Shown here in pieces: positions 49,832 to 60,086 of a DNA stretch of 64,000 nt. The notes beneath the pieces were generated by a model. It was given only the letters and a program-made list of their open reading frames with translations, made no database searches and had not been told where the DNA came from. Numbering within the stretch: the stretch's first letter is position 1; every line of letters begins with the position of its first letter. Position numbers and translations under genes: made by a program. Origin of the DNA: an uncultured Verrucomicrobiota bacterium. GTDB taxonomy: Bacteria > Verrucomicrobiota > Verrucomicrobiae > Verrucomicrobiales > DEV007. The stretch lies in the NCBI GenBank assembly GCA_902591645.1, contig CACJBM010000005.1, positions 14,117 to 78,116 on the forward strand, given 5' to 3'.

Positions 49832-50947
49832 ATGTCCAAAAATATTAATGTGGGAGTCATTGGTGGTGGACTCATGGGGCGCGAAGTCGCTAGTGCCTTT
49901 GGGCGTTGGTTTGCGATTAACGATAGTAAGGTCAATCCTTCATTGTGTGCCGTGGCTGATCTTAATAAGGAAGCTCTCGAATGGTTTAATTCTGTTCCGA
50001 CTTGTAAATTATTGACTGATAATTACCAGGAAATTCTGGATTCTCCTGACATTGATGTTGTTTACGTTGCAGTTCCTCATAACATGCATGAACAGATCTA
50101 TATTGATGTACTAAATTCTGGAAAAGATCTATTGGCTGAGAAGCCTTTCGGGATTGATCTTGGTTCTGCAGAAAGGATTGTTGAGGCAATTAAGAGTTCA
50201 GGTCAATTCGTCCGCTGCAGTTCGGAGTTCCCCTTCTTTCCTGGTGCTCAGAGAGTGTACGAAGTTGCAAAGAGTGGTGGAATAGGGAGAATCTTGGAAG
50301 TGCGTTCAGGTTTTCATCATGGCAGTGATTTGGATCCCAACAAGGCCGCGAACTGGAAGCGTCAGTCAAAAACCTGTGGTGAGATAGGTGTTATGGGAGA
50401 CCTTGGGATGCATGTATGCCATGTGCCTTTTCGATTAGGGTTCGAACCACGTTCAGTTTATGCGCAGTTACAAAAAGGATATCCGGAGAGGCCAGGAGGA
50501 TCTTGTGACACTTGGGACAATGCTATGCTCCATTCTTGGGTTGATGTTGATGGGGCCGAGTCAGTTCCTATGCGACTCGAAATGAAACGAATGGCTCCTG
50601 GGGAGACGGATACTTGGTTCATAGAAGTTCTAGGTACTGATGGAGGTGCCCGTTTTAGTACCAAGGAACCACGCACTCTTTGGCAGTTTTCCCGAGGCAA
50701 AGAGCAAGAGTGGCGTCGAGTAGATCTTGGATTTGATACACCCTTTAAGACTATCACTGGTGGTATTTTTGAACCCGGATTTCCTGATGTTCTTATGCAA
50801 ATGTGGGCTGCCTTTTTTGCGGAACGTGATGGTGATTTAAATGAATACTTTGGTTGCGTGACTCCTGATGAAGCATTGATGAGTCATCGCCTGTTTGCAG
50901 CAGCAATCCAGTCCCAACAACTAAATCAGGTCATTGAGATTACTTAA
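49832..50947 (+). CDS. Gfo/Idh/MocA family oxidoreductase
   Basis: NAD(P)-dependent sugar/inositol dehydrogenase family. The Rossmann motif GVIGGGLMGREVA is at the N-terminus, AEKPFGIDL contains the family catalytic Lys (EKP), and MGDLGMHVCHVP lies in the substrate domain with the usual D-x3-H arrangement. No signal peptide is present, so it is cytoplasmic, unlike the exported relative at 63136. It is the middle gene of the aldolase-dehydrogenase-kinase operon. Confidence 0.9.
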   Translation: MSKNINVGVIGGGLMGREVASAFGRWFAINDSKVNPSLCAVADLNKEALEWFNSVPTCKLLTDNYQEILDSPDIDVVYVAVPHNMHEQIYIDVLNSGKDLLAEKPFGIDLGSAERIVEAIKSSGQFVRCSSEFPFFPGAQRVYEVAKSGGIGRILEVRSGFHHGSDLDPNKAANWKRQSKTCGEIGVMGDLGMHVCHVPFRLGFEPRSVYAQLQKGYPERPGGSCDTWDNAMLHSWVDVDGAESVPMRLEMKRMAPGETDTWFIEVLGTDGGARFSTKEPRTLWQFSRGKEQEWRRVDLGFDTPFKTITGGIFEPGFPDVLMQMWAAFFAERDGDLNEYFGCVTPDEALMSHRLFAAAIQSQQLNQVIEIT

Positions 50948-50960
50948 TTGGAGGTGAATC

Positions 50961-51986
50961 ATGGAGGACAAAAAACAATTACAGCGATCCGGAATCCTTG
51001 CGGCGGGTAACTGGATCGTTGACCATGTGAAGCTGATTGACGCATTCCCTGATCAGGATGCTCTTTCATTTATTCTTTCCCAGTCCAAGTCAAATGGGGG
51101 AGGTCCATATAATGTCCTTAAGGACCTGTCTATGCTTGGTGCAGATATTCCTCTTCAGGCTGCAGGGTTAGTTGGAAATGATGCAGACGGCCAATGGATA
51201 ATTAATGATTGCCGTGATTCAGGAATTGATACTGATAGATTGGCGCTCACATCCGATGCTACAACCTCATACACTGATGCAATGTCCGTTGAATCTACTG
51301 GAAGACGGACGTTCTTTCATCATGTGGGAGCTAATGCTCTTCTACAACGCGCTGACATTAATCTTTGTGAAAGTCGTGCAAAATTCTTTTACCTTGGATA
51401 CTTACTGTTATTGGAATCTTTGGATGAGGTGGATGATGATGGAAGGACTGGTGCCAGTGAACTTCTGAATGAGGCCAGATCCTTAGGGTTTCTTACCGTG
51501 GTAGATCTTGTCAGTGCGCAACTCGGAGACTTTCAGAGTGTAGTTCTTCCTTCACTCCCCGAAGTGAATATTTTATTACTTAATGAATTGGAGGCTGGAT
51601 CGTTACTCGGATTGGTTTTAGATGAGAATGATCCTGCTTCCTTGATAGATGCTTCCCGCCAGATACTCGACCTTGGAGTCAGAGACCATGTGATTGTGCA
51701 TTCAGCTATTGGTGTAGTTGCAGTGTCTTCGGACGGTAATAAGGAGTCACAAGGGTCTGTCCGATTACCTGATGATATGATTCGTGGCGCGGCTGGTGCA
51801 GGAGATGCTTTTGCTGCAGGTCTTATAATGGGACTACATGAAGAAAAGAGCCTAGATGAAAGTTTGCGATGGGGAGTCTGTTCTGCCGCTAGTTGCCTAA
51901 CTGACCCAACGACTTCGGGGGGCATTCTCCAGCTAAGTGATTCCTTGCTACTTGGAGATCAGTTTGGATTTCGAGAATTTCAATAA
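50961..51986 (+). CDS. PfkB-family carbohydrate kinase
   Basis: Ribokinase-like fold kinase of 341 residues. The N-terminal GAGNW-like start (LAAGNWIVDHVK), GGGPYNVLKDLSMLG in the substrate lid region, and GAAGAGDAFAAG, with the catalytic base Asp, are intact. The substrate would be the sugar that is later cleaved by the aldolase. The start has a clear Shine-Dalgarno GGAGGT 7 bases upstream, the only strong one seen in this window. Confidence 0.9.
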   Translation: MEDKKQLQRSGILAAGNWIVDHVKLIDAFPDQDALSFILSQSKSNGGGPYNVLKDLSMLGADIPLQAAGLVGNDADGQWIINDCRDSGIDTDRLALTSDATTSYTDAMSVESTGRRTFFHHVGANALLQRADINLCESRAKFFYLGYLLLLESLDEVDDDGRTGASELLNEARSLGFLTVVDLVSAQLGDFQSVVLPSLPEVNILLLNELEAGSLLGLVLDENDPASLIDASRQILDLGVRDHVIVHSAIGVVAVSSDGNKESQGSVRLPDDMIRGAAGAGDAFAAGLIMGLHEEKSLDESLRWGVCSAASCLTDPTTSGGILQLSDSLLLGDQFGFREFQ

Positions 51987-51998
51987 ACGAAATGATTG

Positions 51999-53144
51999 TT
52001 AATCTTTGAGGGCTCCCAAGCTAACGTCCATTTTCTTTTCTTTTCCTTCTCTTTCAATAGTGACAGTAACTTTATCGCCAACGGACTTTGCATCAAGTAT
52101 GCGGAAAAGGTCTGACGAGTCATTGACTTTCTTGTTATCAATTTCTTTGATTAGGTCTCCAAGCAATATGCGCCCGCTCGATGATTGAGTCGTTGCTTTA
52201 AGACCAGCTTTTTCAGCGCCGCCGCCTGGAACAATATTTAGTATTAGGACACCGGATTTTTTTAGCCTTCCACTGACGAAGGAATCTGGTGCAATGTTGA
52301 TCCCAAGTCCCGGTTTAGTAACTTTCCCAAATTCTATTAATTGTGGAACGATTCTGTTTACTGTGTCTACGGGAACAGCAAACCCTATCCCTGCATAGGA
52401 ACCTGTAGGTGAGTAAATGGCCGTATTGATACCGATGAGTCGGTTAGCACTGTCTAGTAGAGGTCCTCCAGAATTTCCAGGATTAATAGCTGCATTGGTT
52501 TGAATTACTCCTGTTATAGGTCTTCTCGTCACTGATTCTATTTCACGACCAAGTGCACTAATGACTCCAGTTGTGAGTGTCTGATCGAATCCGAAAGGAT
52601 TTCCGATAGCGTATGCTTTTTGACCAACGAGAAGATCCTTAGATTCACCGATTTTAATTGGTTTTAGCCGTTCGTCAGGGGCTTGTATTTTTAATACAGC
52701 AAGATCCTTATCCGGTTCAGCACCTATCAACTTTGCGTCCCATGTGGATTGATCCCAGAGCGTTATTTTTGCCTGATCAGCACCTCTAATGACATGGTAA
52801 TTGGTGACGATGTGGCCTGCCCTGTCCCAGATGAATCCTGAACCCGTGCCCGCTGGTATTTTATATATATTTGTACTGAAGAAGTCGCGTCTGAGATTAA
52901 TTGTAGTAATGAAAACAACGCTCGGTGAGGTTTCTTCAAACAGATTAATTGTTGCTTTCTCATCTTCGCCAAGATCGGCCCTTGGTGTAACAGCTCTTGG
53001 TGTAATTTTTGTCGCAGATTGACCTGACCACCAGGCCTTGACCTGAACCGTTGCCATATAGATTAAAGCAGCGAGAAGAATTGCAGTCAGGAATCCGTTT
53101 GTTCTGCCTGATTGATGTTTCTTACCTGTGGATTGATTATCCAT
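51999..53144 (-). CDS. HtrA/DegP-type periplasmic serine protease
   Basis: Trypsin-like protease of the S1C family with catalytic His117 (NYHVIRG), Asp147 (DKDLAVL) and Ser225 (NPGNSGGP), and one PDZ domain (about 275-375). An N-terminal membrane anchor (about 18-35) precedes a short linker, so it is probably a DegS-like anchored protease rather than a soluble DegP; at 381 residues with one PDZ domain, DegS is the closest length match. It would act in envelope stress response, possibly upstream of the RseP encoded at 30781. It converges on the PfkB kinase gene with 12 bases between them. Confidence 0.93.
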   Translation of the reverse strand: MDNQSTGKKHQSGRTNGFLTAILLAALIYMATVQVKAWWSGQSATKITPRAVTPRADLGEDEKATINLFEETSPSVVFITTINLRRDFFSTNIYKIPAGTGSGFIWDRAGHIVTNYHVIRGADQAKITLWDQSTWDAKLIGAEPDKDLAVLKIQAPDERLKPIKIGESKDLLVGQKAYAIGNPFGFDQTLTTGVISALGREIESVTRRPITGVIQTNAAINPGNSGGPLLDSANRLIGINTAIYSPTGSYAGIGFAVPVDTVNRIVPQLIEFGKVTKPGLGINIAPDSFVSGRLKKSGVLILNIVPGGGAEKAGLKATTQSSSGRILLGDLIKEIDNKKVNDSSDLFRILDAKSVGDKVTVTIEREGKEKKMDVSLGALKD

Positions 53145-53383
53145 GAGTATAATTTTACTAGGATATTGATCCTGTAAAGTTCGACAATGTATTCAATGAT
53201 TAACTATTTCAATTATCGTCTTTTTTGTGAATAAATGGAGATAAGCATTAAAGACTTGATGATTTCCAGTAAGTTTCGGCCATTCCTCTGTTTTATCTAA
53301 GTGATCAATTTTGATAGTCCTTATATTCCATGCTATTAGTTAAGTTATCTGAATTATTTATTAATAGATTTTAATTAATATAG

Positions 53384-55246
53384 ATGGCCAAAACGAAATA
53401 CACGGAAGAAGATATAAAGACTCTTGAGTGGAGAGAACATATTCGTCTGCGACCAGGGATGTATATCGGTAAGAGGGGAGACGGTTCGGCTCCGGATGAT
53501 GGGATTTACGTATTACTTAAGGAGGTCATTGATAATTGTATTGATGAATTTGTTATGGGGCATGGAAAAGTTATAGAGGTCAAGTTGGATGGGGATTCAA
53601 TTTCTGTGCGTGATTTTGGTAGAGGGATTCCTCTAGGTAAATTAATGGACTGTGCGGCTAAAATTAATACAGGGGCGAAATATGATTCTGAAGCTTTTCA
53701 AAAATCTGTTGGGTTGAATGGTGTTGGTATTAAAGCGGTGAATGCTCTTTCCGAAAACTTTCAGGTCCAGGCATTTCGAGAAGGAAAGACCAAATCAATT
53801 ACTTTCTCTAAAGCTGAAGTCACAAATGAGATGCAAAGGGCAAGAAGTTCTAAGGCGTCAGATGGGACCTTTCTTAGTTTTCAACCAGATGAGGATATCT
53901 TTAATGATTTCAAGTGGCGTGAAGAGTTCATTGAAAATATGCTTTGGAATTATGCATATCTAAATTCAGGACTCACACTTGTTTTTAATGGTAAGAAGTA
54001 CAAAGCAAAAGAAGGTCTCAAGGAACTCCTTGAGAAAAATCTGAGTGAAGAACCGCTTTATCCGGTAGCGCATCTCATTGGTAACGATATAGAGGTAGCA
54101 ATAACACATTCGTCGAGTCAGTATGGAGAGGAGTATTATTCTTTCGTTAATGGTCAGCATACGACACAGGGAGGTTCTCACCAGGCGGCCTTTAGGGAAG
54201 CAGTTGTAAAGACAGTAAGAGATCATTTTAAAAAGACGTTTGATCCAAGCGACATTCGACAATCGATCATTGGGGCGATCAGTGTGAAGATCCAAGAGCC
54301 TGTATTTGAATCACAAACAAAGACCAAGTTGGGTTCAACTCATACAGCGCCCAAGGATGGTCTTGCCATTCGTGGTTGGATAGTGGGTTTTGTTCAGGAC
54401 CAACTTGATAATTATTTGCATCGTAATCCTGATGCCGCAAAAGCGATGCTGGAGAAAATACAGCGTGCAGAAAAGGAGAGGAAGGACTTAAAAGGAATTA
54501 GAAAATTGGCTAAAGAAAGAGCCAAGAAAGCAAAAATTCATAATAAAAAACTTAGGGATTGCAGGGTCCATTATGGAGACAGAAATAAAAAGGCTAACGA
54601 TAGCACCTTATTTATTACTGAGGGGGACAGTGCCAGTGGTTCCATAACGACAGCCCGTGACGTAGATACTCAGGCAGTATTTTCATTGAGAGGAAAACCT
54701 CTCAATAGCTTTGGTCTTTCAAAGAAAGTTGTTTATGAGAATGAGGAATTCAATTTGCTTCAACATGCTTTAGACATAGAGGATGGACTTGAACGTTTGA
54801 GGTACAATAATGTTGTGCTTGCCACTGACGCCGATGTCGATGGTATGCACATAAGGCTGCTATTGATAACTTTCTTTCTTCAATTCTTTCCGGAACTCAT
54901 TCGTGAGGGTCATTTGTATATACTTGATACTCCTCTGTTTCGGGTTCGAAACAAACAAAAGCAATTCTATTGTTATAATGAAAGGGAAAGAGCCGAAGCC
55001 ATAGAGTCTTGTGGTAAGGGGGCTGAAATTACAAGATTCAAAGGATTGGGTGAGATATCACCAGGGGAGTTTAAAGAATTTATTGGTGATGGAATGAAAT
55101 TGGATCCGGTGATTCTTGATCGCCATAAATCAGAATCAGAAATGCTTCAGTTTTATATGGGAAAGAATACTCCGGACCGCCAGAAATTCATTATAGATAA
55201 CCTTAAGGTCGAGATGGATTTACTTAATGAAGAAGAAGTTGCCTGA
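53384..55246 (+). CDS. parE: Type IIA topoisomerase subunit B (ParE/GyrB-type)
   Basis: The ATPase and TOPRIM subunit of a type IIA topoisomerase. The N-terminal GHKL ATPase part has [17 protein letters not shown] and [13 protein letters not shown]; the TOPRIM domain has EGDSASGS and [10 protein letters not shown]. At 620 residues it is the length of topoisomerase IV subunit B and lacks the large insertion of some GyrB. No parC or gyrA follows; the next gene is convergent. I prefer ParE to GyrB on length. Confidence 0.9.
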   Translation: MAKTKYTEEDIKTLEWREHIRLRPGMYIGKRGDGSAPDDGIYVLLKEVIDNCIDEFVMGHGKVIEVKLDGDSISVRDFGRGIPLGKLMDCAAKINTGAKYDSEAFQKSVGLNGVGIKAVNALSENFQVQAFREGKTKSITFSKAEVTNEMQRARSSKASDGTFLSFQPDEDIFNDFKWREEFIENMLWNYAYLNSGLTLVFNGKKYKAKEGLKELLEKNLSEEPLYPVAHLIGNDIEVAITHSSSQYGEEYYSFVNGQHTTQGGSHQAAFREAVVKTVRDHFKKTFDPSDIRQSIIGAISVKIQEPVFESQTKTKLGSTHTAPKDGLAIRGWIVGFVQDQLDNYLHRNPDAAKAMLEKIQRAEKERKDLKGIRKLAKERAKKAKIHNKKLRDCRVHYGDRNKKANDSTLFITEGDSASGSITTARDVDTQAVFSLRGKPLNSFGLSKKVVYENEEFNLLQHALDIEDGLERLRYNNVVLATDADVDGMHIRLLLITFFLQFFPELIREGHLYILDTPLFRVRNKQKQFYCYNERERAEAIESCGKGAEITRFKGLGEISPGEFKEFIGDGMKLDPVILDRHKSESEMLQFYMGKNTPDRQKFIIDNLKVEMDLLNEEEVA

Positions 55247-55300
55247 ATGTAAATAATGCAGGTGAGTGAAATTAGGATAAGAGATTGCGCTATATGAACT

Positions 55301-58300
55301 TTAGATCACAGCAGGGTCTACTCCGATAGTTCCGATGAGGCTTTCAATGTAGGCTGGCTCTTTAGTCAATTCTAATTTTTTGGTGATTGTCTTTATAGCC
55401 TCTGTTACTTTTAAGCGGTCTTGTTGATCCTCGTAAATTGGATCTGAAGAAAATTTTTCTAGTGATCTTAATTGTTTTTCATAGAGCCCTTCATCGACTT
55501 GGCATTTGGCTTTTATTCTTTGCTGATACCATTCACTTTTCAATAGATTCTCAGGCTCGAAGAGGGAACGTAATTCATTGCTGTTGATGTCATTTCCTTC
55601 ATATTCTCCAAATGCCATAATGTGCAGGAGAGCCTTGAGTGGGGGGCAAGCATCATCAATGCTACTGTCTTCAAAATATAATTTTGCTATTTGTTTCTGA
55701 GTTTCAACGATATTATTCAAGCCTTCACTGAATGCTGCTTTGTCTTGTAGCTCTGGCCGGAGCATTTCTTCTGTAAAAATACTCCCTGGATCAGCAAAGA
55801 TACGCCCAAAGTATCGGTGAACAAACTTTTCAGTGATTCGGTACCCTAATCGGGAGGAATCCTTAAGTCCTTCTAAATTTGCACATGACTCAAGTAAACC
55901 ATCACGGATCATTATTTTTGGATCTCTTTCGGCAATGTGCATTCGTGACCAAACTTCTGGAACAATAAGACTAATGTCATGGTCCACGCGAAATTTAGGT
56001 CCAACATAACCAGCGGCACTAATGAAGTGCGGTTGACGAATTAGTAGGGCAGAAGTTAATGCGTTATTAAGATCGATTATTTGAGAGAGAGAATTAAAAG
56101 GCCCCTTCGTTAAGGCTCCTTCAGAGCCAGCGCCTGTCGTTGATGGCGATTTACCCGTGAGGCTGGCAATATAATCCATGAACAGTTCAGGTAGTTCTTG
56201 ATAATGTAACGGGTTATATACTGCTAAGGCGCGAATCCCTAATTCTGGATTTGGTGGATTGTGGCGTCGCCCTGGAAGGATTGCATTGACTGGTGTGGCC
56301 AGTGGTTTGTCATAAGCAATTTCCCTATAAAGGTGCATGCCGACCTTTGCCAAATGCTCAGATCGACCATTATGCAGATCTTCTCTGTCCTGCAAGTATC
56401 GAGGATTTTGTGACGGTTTTCCGTCTACAATTCTTGGATGAGCAGTTGTAACGACAAATTCATTTTCCTTTTTTTTATGAGCTTTTTTTAATGTGGATTT
56501 CAAAGGCCTCGAATATTTCTCGAAGTGGATTGCGTCTTGCATTAGTTCATCAAGATCTTTTTGATCGATGGGCTCATAATTTGAGAAAAAGTTCCCTTTT
56601 TTTGCAAAGTCTTTTTCTGCCGCTTTATCATACCCTCTGTGAATTGCATCATCGGGCCTTTGGAAAAAACGATATTCACAATTTTCTATGAATTTATGAG
56701 ATCCTTCTTTCAATTCAGGGTGAAGCCCATTTTTAAATTGAGTGTTGAGGGTAGCTGATACCGAAATATCATCTTCACGTTGCAACTTTTTAGCAGGAAG
56801 GAAATCTTTTCTGAGGCTGAAAATACGCCAGGATCCGTCCAATTCGTAGCCGACCCTTAGGTATCTCGTAATAACTTTTTCACCGTTGTATTTTAGTTCG
56901 TAACCGGACTTCCCATCAATGATGTCTTCAGTGAAACGCTTACTCCATTCATCCCATTCTCCCCAATCTGGCTTATATAGCCTCTTAATGAGGAGGGCCA
57001 TGCTGATTGCTGGTTTTGAAATTGAATCAATAAAATTATTGTGTTCCTTAGTGAATTCCTCGGAAGGGGTAAGTAGTTTTAATACAGAACCCAATGAACG
57101 TTTTGTGCTGAGTATTGATCGGCTTGTTTTTTCTGTTTTCCTTGGATTAGGATAACGGTCCCAGTAGTTTCTTTCTAGGATCTTACGAACTTCATCCATG
57201 GTTTTGTTGAAGTCAGGAATTACGATTGACCCCGCAGTCATTGCATCAGACAAAGGTTTTGAGATTTCAGATTTTCCTCCTCCCGAGACGGTGCAAGGTT
57301 TGTGACAAAATGTGCCTTCGGCTTGAGTGCCGACTAGACGCCACCGTCGGCCAGCTGCGGGTCGATCCAATTCGATCTTATATCCTGATGGGTAAACGTA
57401 GGTTTTTTTCTGGTGGAGTTTAATAGTGGATTGTGACTCGTCTTTATTTTGCCAAGTAATTTCCTGATTTTCCTGATTTATTAGTGCGTTTTCAGGAAGA
57501 TAGATAATGTCATCATAGAAGCTGTCGATGGCATATCCTTCGGGCTGTTCTACTGCAATTCCTGATAAGTTATCTAATGTTTTCTGATAAGTGTGTTCTT
57601 CCCCGGCCAATAATGGGTTCAAAGCGAAGTCTTCTCCATGATCAAATGATGGAAAAGCTATAGCGCCTCCAGCGTGTTCTTCTTCGCAGCCTCCAAGCAG
57701 ATTGCAAGCATAGCTGATCTGTGATTTGACCTCTTTTTTGCAATAACCATAGTAATTGTCTGCTATCAGAGTGACTATGACTCCATTTTTATCTCTACAA
57801 GTAATTTTAAATGCTGAGCCGTCATTGTAATGCTCTGATTCATCTTCCCAGCACATGCGGTCCTTTTTTTGTCGCTCAGTTGCTTCAGATATGTGAGGTA
57901 GGCCTAATTCCTTTTTGGTGAGATGGATTAGGTGAGGCGCTAAAATGACGCAACCAGTGTGACCACTCCATCCATGAGAGTCTAGAGAGCTATCATTTTC
58001 TGGAAGGAACGGGTCCCCTGCATTACCAAAGATTGATTCAACAAAGTCTAAATTACTGACTAAGTTTCCAGGCGCAAAGAATCGAATTTCCATTGAACTT
58101 CCATTTGAAATTCCGGGAATGTCTGGAAATACTGAGGGCCTTAGAAGTAAAGATAGGAATGCCTTAGTCGGCGACTTTTGAGTTGATGTGTAAGGGATCG
58201 TTAATAATTCATCAGGGGGATTAAGGGCAGCAGACAGTAGTCTCGCGAAGGCTTTTTTGGGGACGGATTTTTTGTCTGCGGGAATAGGCAGTCCACCTTC

Positions 58301-58828
58301 TACTAGATGGAAAACACCTTGCGTTGTTCTTCTATCCTTGCTGGGATTGTGACAAACGCCTTGAGCGACTCTGTATGAGGAAACGATATTTGATTCGAAG
58401 GAATCTTTTTCTGGGGGAATACTTAATAATCTTGCAATTCCATGTCTCTCGAGGGTGAGGGATCCTTCTGGTATGAGGGAACCAAGATCTTTCAGATCCT
58501 CGGAGCAATCATTTAAATATTGAAGGAGGAAATTGTTAATGCGTTCGTCAGCGGGACATAAGTAATCAGAGAGTAATCGAACCCTTTCTCGGAAATTTGC
58601 TAGTAGTGATCGTCCCATTTCGAGAAACGGGTAATCTCTTTCATCTCCGACGATATCAAATCCACGGGCAGATAATTTTAAGTTGATGTAATCTTTGAGT
58701 GATTTTGTGGATGGATCATTAGAGCCATAAGTATTACCGAGACCGAGTTTTTCTTTGGCTTTTTTGGAGTCTAGCATTGAAATTAAGCGCTTAGCATTGG
58801 AATTAAGCAGATTCCATGCAAAAGCCAA
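55301..58828 (-). CDS. Probable PPi-dependent phosphoenolpyruvate carboxykinase
   Basis: A 1175-residue soluble protein. I recognise it, by memory of the family rather than a search, as resembling the PPi-type PEP carboxykinase of Entamoeba and some bacteria, which interconverts oxaloacetate plus PPi and PEP plus Pi plus CO2. The relevant segments are GYCKKEVKSQISY (361-373), EEEHAGGAIAFP and a phosphate-loop-like GGGKSEISK (516-524). The total length fits the family (roughly 1100-1200). The start is uncertain: TTG at 58828 or ATG at 58777. A 20-base imperfect tandem repeat (58772-58811) covers the candidate start region. It converges with parE 54 bases away. Confidence 0.65.
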   Translation of the reverse strand: MAFAWNLLNSNAKRLISMLDSKKAKEKLGLGNTYGSNDPSTKSLKDYINLKLSARGFDIVGDERDYPFLEMGRSLLANFRERVRLLSDYLCPADERINNFLLQYLNDCSEDLKDLGSLIPEGSLTLERHGIARLLSIPPEKDSFESNIVSSYRVAQGVCHNPSKDRRTTQGVFHLVEGGLPIPADKKSVPKKAFARLLSAALNPPDELLTIPYTSTQKSPTKAFLSLLLRPSVFPDIPGISNGSSMEIRFFAPGNLVSNLDFVESIFGNAGDPFLPENDSSLDSHGWSGHTGCVILAPHLIHLTKKELGLPHISEATERQKKDRMCWEDESEHYNDGSAFKITCRDKNGVIVTLIADNYYGYCKKEVKSQISYACNLLGGCEEEHAGGAIAFPSFDHGEDFALNPLLAGEEHTYQKTLDNLSGIAVEQPEGYAIDSFYDDIIYLPENALINQENQEITWQNKDESQSTIKLHQKKTYVYPSGYKIELDRPAAGRRWRLVGTQAEGTFCHKPCTVSGGGKSEISKPLSDAMTAGSIVIPDFNKTMDEVRKILERNYWDRYPNPRKTEKTSRSILSTKRSLGSVLKLLTPSEEFTKEHNNFIDSISKPAISMALLIKRLYKPDWGEWDEWSKRFTEDIIDGKSGYELKYNGEKVITRYLRVGYELDGSWRIFSLRKDFLPAKKLQREDDISVSATLNTQFKNGLHPELKEGSHKFIENCEYRFFQRPDDAIHRGYDKAAEKDFAKKGNFFSNYEPIDQKDLDELMQDAIHFEKYSRPLKSTLKKAHKKKENEFVVTTAHPRIVDGKPSQNPRYLQDREDLHNGRSEHLAKVGMHLYREIAYDKPLATPVNAILPGRRHNPPNPELGIRALAVYNPLHYQELPELFMDYIASLTGKSPSTTGAGSEGALTKGPFNSLSQIIDLNNALTSALLIRQPHFISAAGYVGPKFRVDHDISLIVPEVWSRMHIAERDPKIMIRDGLLESCANLEGLKDSSRLGYRITEKFVHRYFGRIFADPGSIFTEEMLRPELQDKAAFSEGLNNIVETQKQIAKLYFEDSSIDDACPPLKALLHIMAFGEYEGNDINSNELRSLFEPENLLKSEWYQQRIKAKCQVDEGLYEKQLRSLEKFSSDPIYEDQQDRLKVTEAIKTITKKLELTKEPAYIESLIGTIGVDPAVI
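58772..58811. repeat. 20-base imperfect tandem repeat near the start of the PEPCK-like gene
   Basis: Units tagcattgaaattaagcgct (58772-58791) and tagcattggaattaagcaga (58792-58811) share 16 of the first 17 bases. It lies inside the N-terminal coding region or just upstream of the alternative start. Confidence 0.7.
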
Positions 58829-59003
58829 TAACTGATACGATTTTTGGATGTGAAAAGGATTTGAACTGTTGGTTTTAAGGCATTCCTTACCACTGGAGAT
58901 GAACCGTATAGCGAAAAATGATTTTCCAGTCTTTGGAACTTTTAATCTGACAAAACAATATATTTATTAAGTTTATCGAGTTCCGATACTATATTTAATT
59001 TTT

Positions 59004-60068
59004 ATGCCAAATGTTCTTCTTTCAGGTCGTGTAGCAGGTGAAAAAGATCCTTCACGCGAGCCGAGGGCCAAGTTGCTGTATCTTCTCTTCTCTTCGGGTT
59101 GGGACATAAGCAACTCGAATGGAGATCAACCTGTAACGTTATCAAATATTCAGGATCAAATCATCCGTTCTGATGCTTTTGTGTTTACGCCAGGCGCGAC
59201 GCTGGAAGAACTTTTTAAGGCCGTTTCCATATTTGTTGGATACCAGACGATGGATGAAAAACTTGAAGAAAAAGGAACAGTAGTCCTTAACGGAGATGAT
59301 TCATGGGATCCTTTTTTTAATGTTTTGAATCATTTGAGATCATTGGGAACTATTACACAGGATTTCAGGGATTTCCTCCTCGCGGTGAATGAGCCGGAAA
59401 ATGTCATAGAGGGTTTGAATAGGGTCCGTGAATTAGGTGTTCCCGATCCGGAAAGACATTCAGTTGCTGAAGATCAGACAGATGAAATATATTCTTATGA
59501 AGCTCCTCCCTTAAAAGGACAGTTAGGAAATGTTTGTGTGTTTTGTTCTGCTAGTATTAAGGACCAAAGTTATCTTGATGATGGTTATGAGCTCGGTCAG
59601 CAAATGGCAGAATCTGGTTATGGTTGTGTTTCAGGTGCGGGGAGGACCGGCGTGATGGGAGCAGTGGTTCGTGGAGCAGTGGATGCTAAGGGCTGGACCG
59701 GAGGATCAAATGTTCCGCACATTATTAGGCTCGAAGGTCTTCCTGATGGATTGTCGAGTTTTTGGCTTAGATCTGACATTTATACCCGCATGGAAGTGAT
59801 GATTGAGAGATCAGATGCATTTGTTATTTTTCCGGGTGGTGCAGGGACAGTTCAGGAATTGTTGGCTTTGTTACTGTTAAAGGAATCTGATGACCCTTTG
59901 ATGCAGGGGAAACCTATAATTTTATTTGATAGGATAGATGTTTCCGGAGTTCATTTTTGGGATCCGCTAATCAAATTATTAGCAAATACGCAATGCTCTT
60001 CATATTTTCGAACCGTTAATGAATTGAATGAGATAATGACTGCTGTTCATGAAGAATTAAATCCTTAA
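59004..60068 (+). CDS. Tandem LOG-family protein with degenerate N-terminal domain
   Basis: The C-terminal half (about 175-350) is a LOG (lysine decarboxylase-like, cytokinin riboside phosphoribohydrolase-type) Rossmann domain: VCVFCSAS, SGAGRTGVMGAV and the signature FPGGAGTVQE at 276-285. The N-terminal half (about 1-130) looks like a diverged copy: IRSDAFVFTPGATLEEL at 54-70 aligns with ERSDAFVIFPGGAGTVQEL at 268-286, and SWDPFFNVL (100-108) with FWDPLIKLL (318-326), but it has lost the PGGxGTxxE motif. The active half may be a nucleotide phosphoribohydrolase; the other may be structural. A propeller-like gene follows 18 bases later. Confidence 0.85.
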   Translation: MPNVLLSGRVAGEKDPSREPRAKLLYLLFSSGWDISNSNGDQPVTLSNIQDQIIRSDAFVFTPGATLEELFKAVSIFVGYQTMDEKLEEKGTVVLNGDDSWDPFFNVLNHLRSLGTITQDFRDFLLAVNEPENVIEGLNRVRELGVPDPERHSVAEDQTDEIYSYEAPPLKGQLGNVCVFCSASIKDQSYLDDGYELGQQMAESGYGCVSGAGRTGVMGAVVRGAVDAKGWTGGSNVPHIIRLEGLPDGLSSFWLRSDIYTRMEVMIERSDAFVIFPGGAGTVQELLALLLLKESDDPLMQGKPIILFDRIDVSGVHFWDPLIKLLANTQCSSYFRTVNELNEIMTAVHEELNP

Positions 60069-60086
60069 TTAAAAAGGTCCATACGA

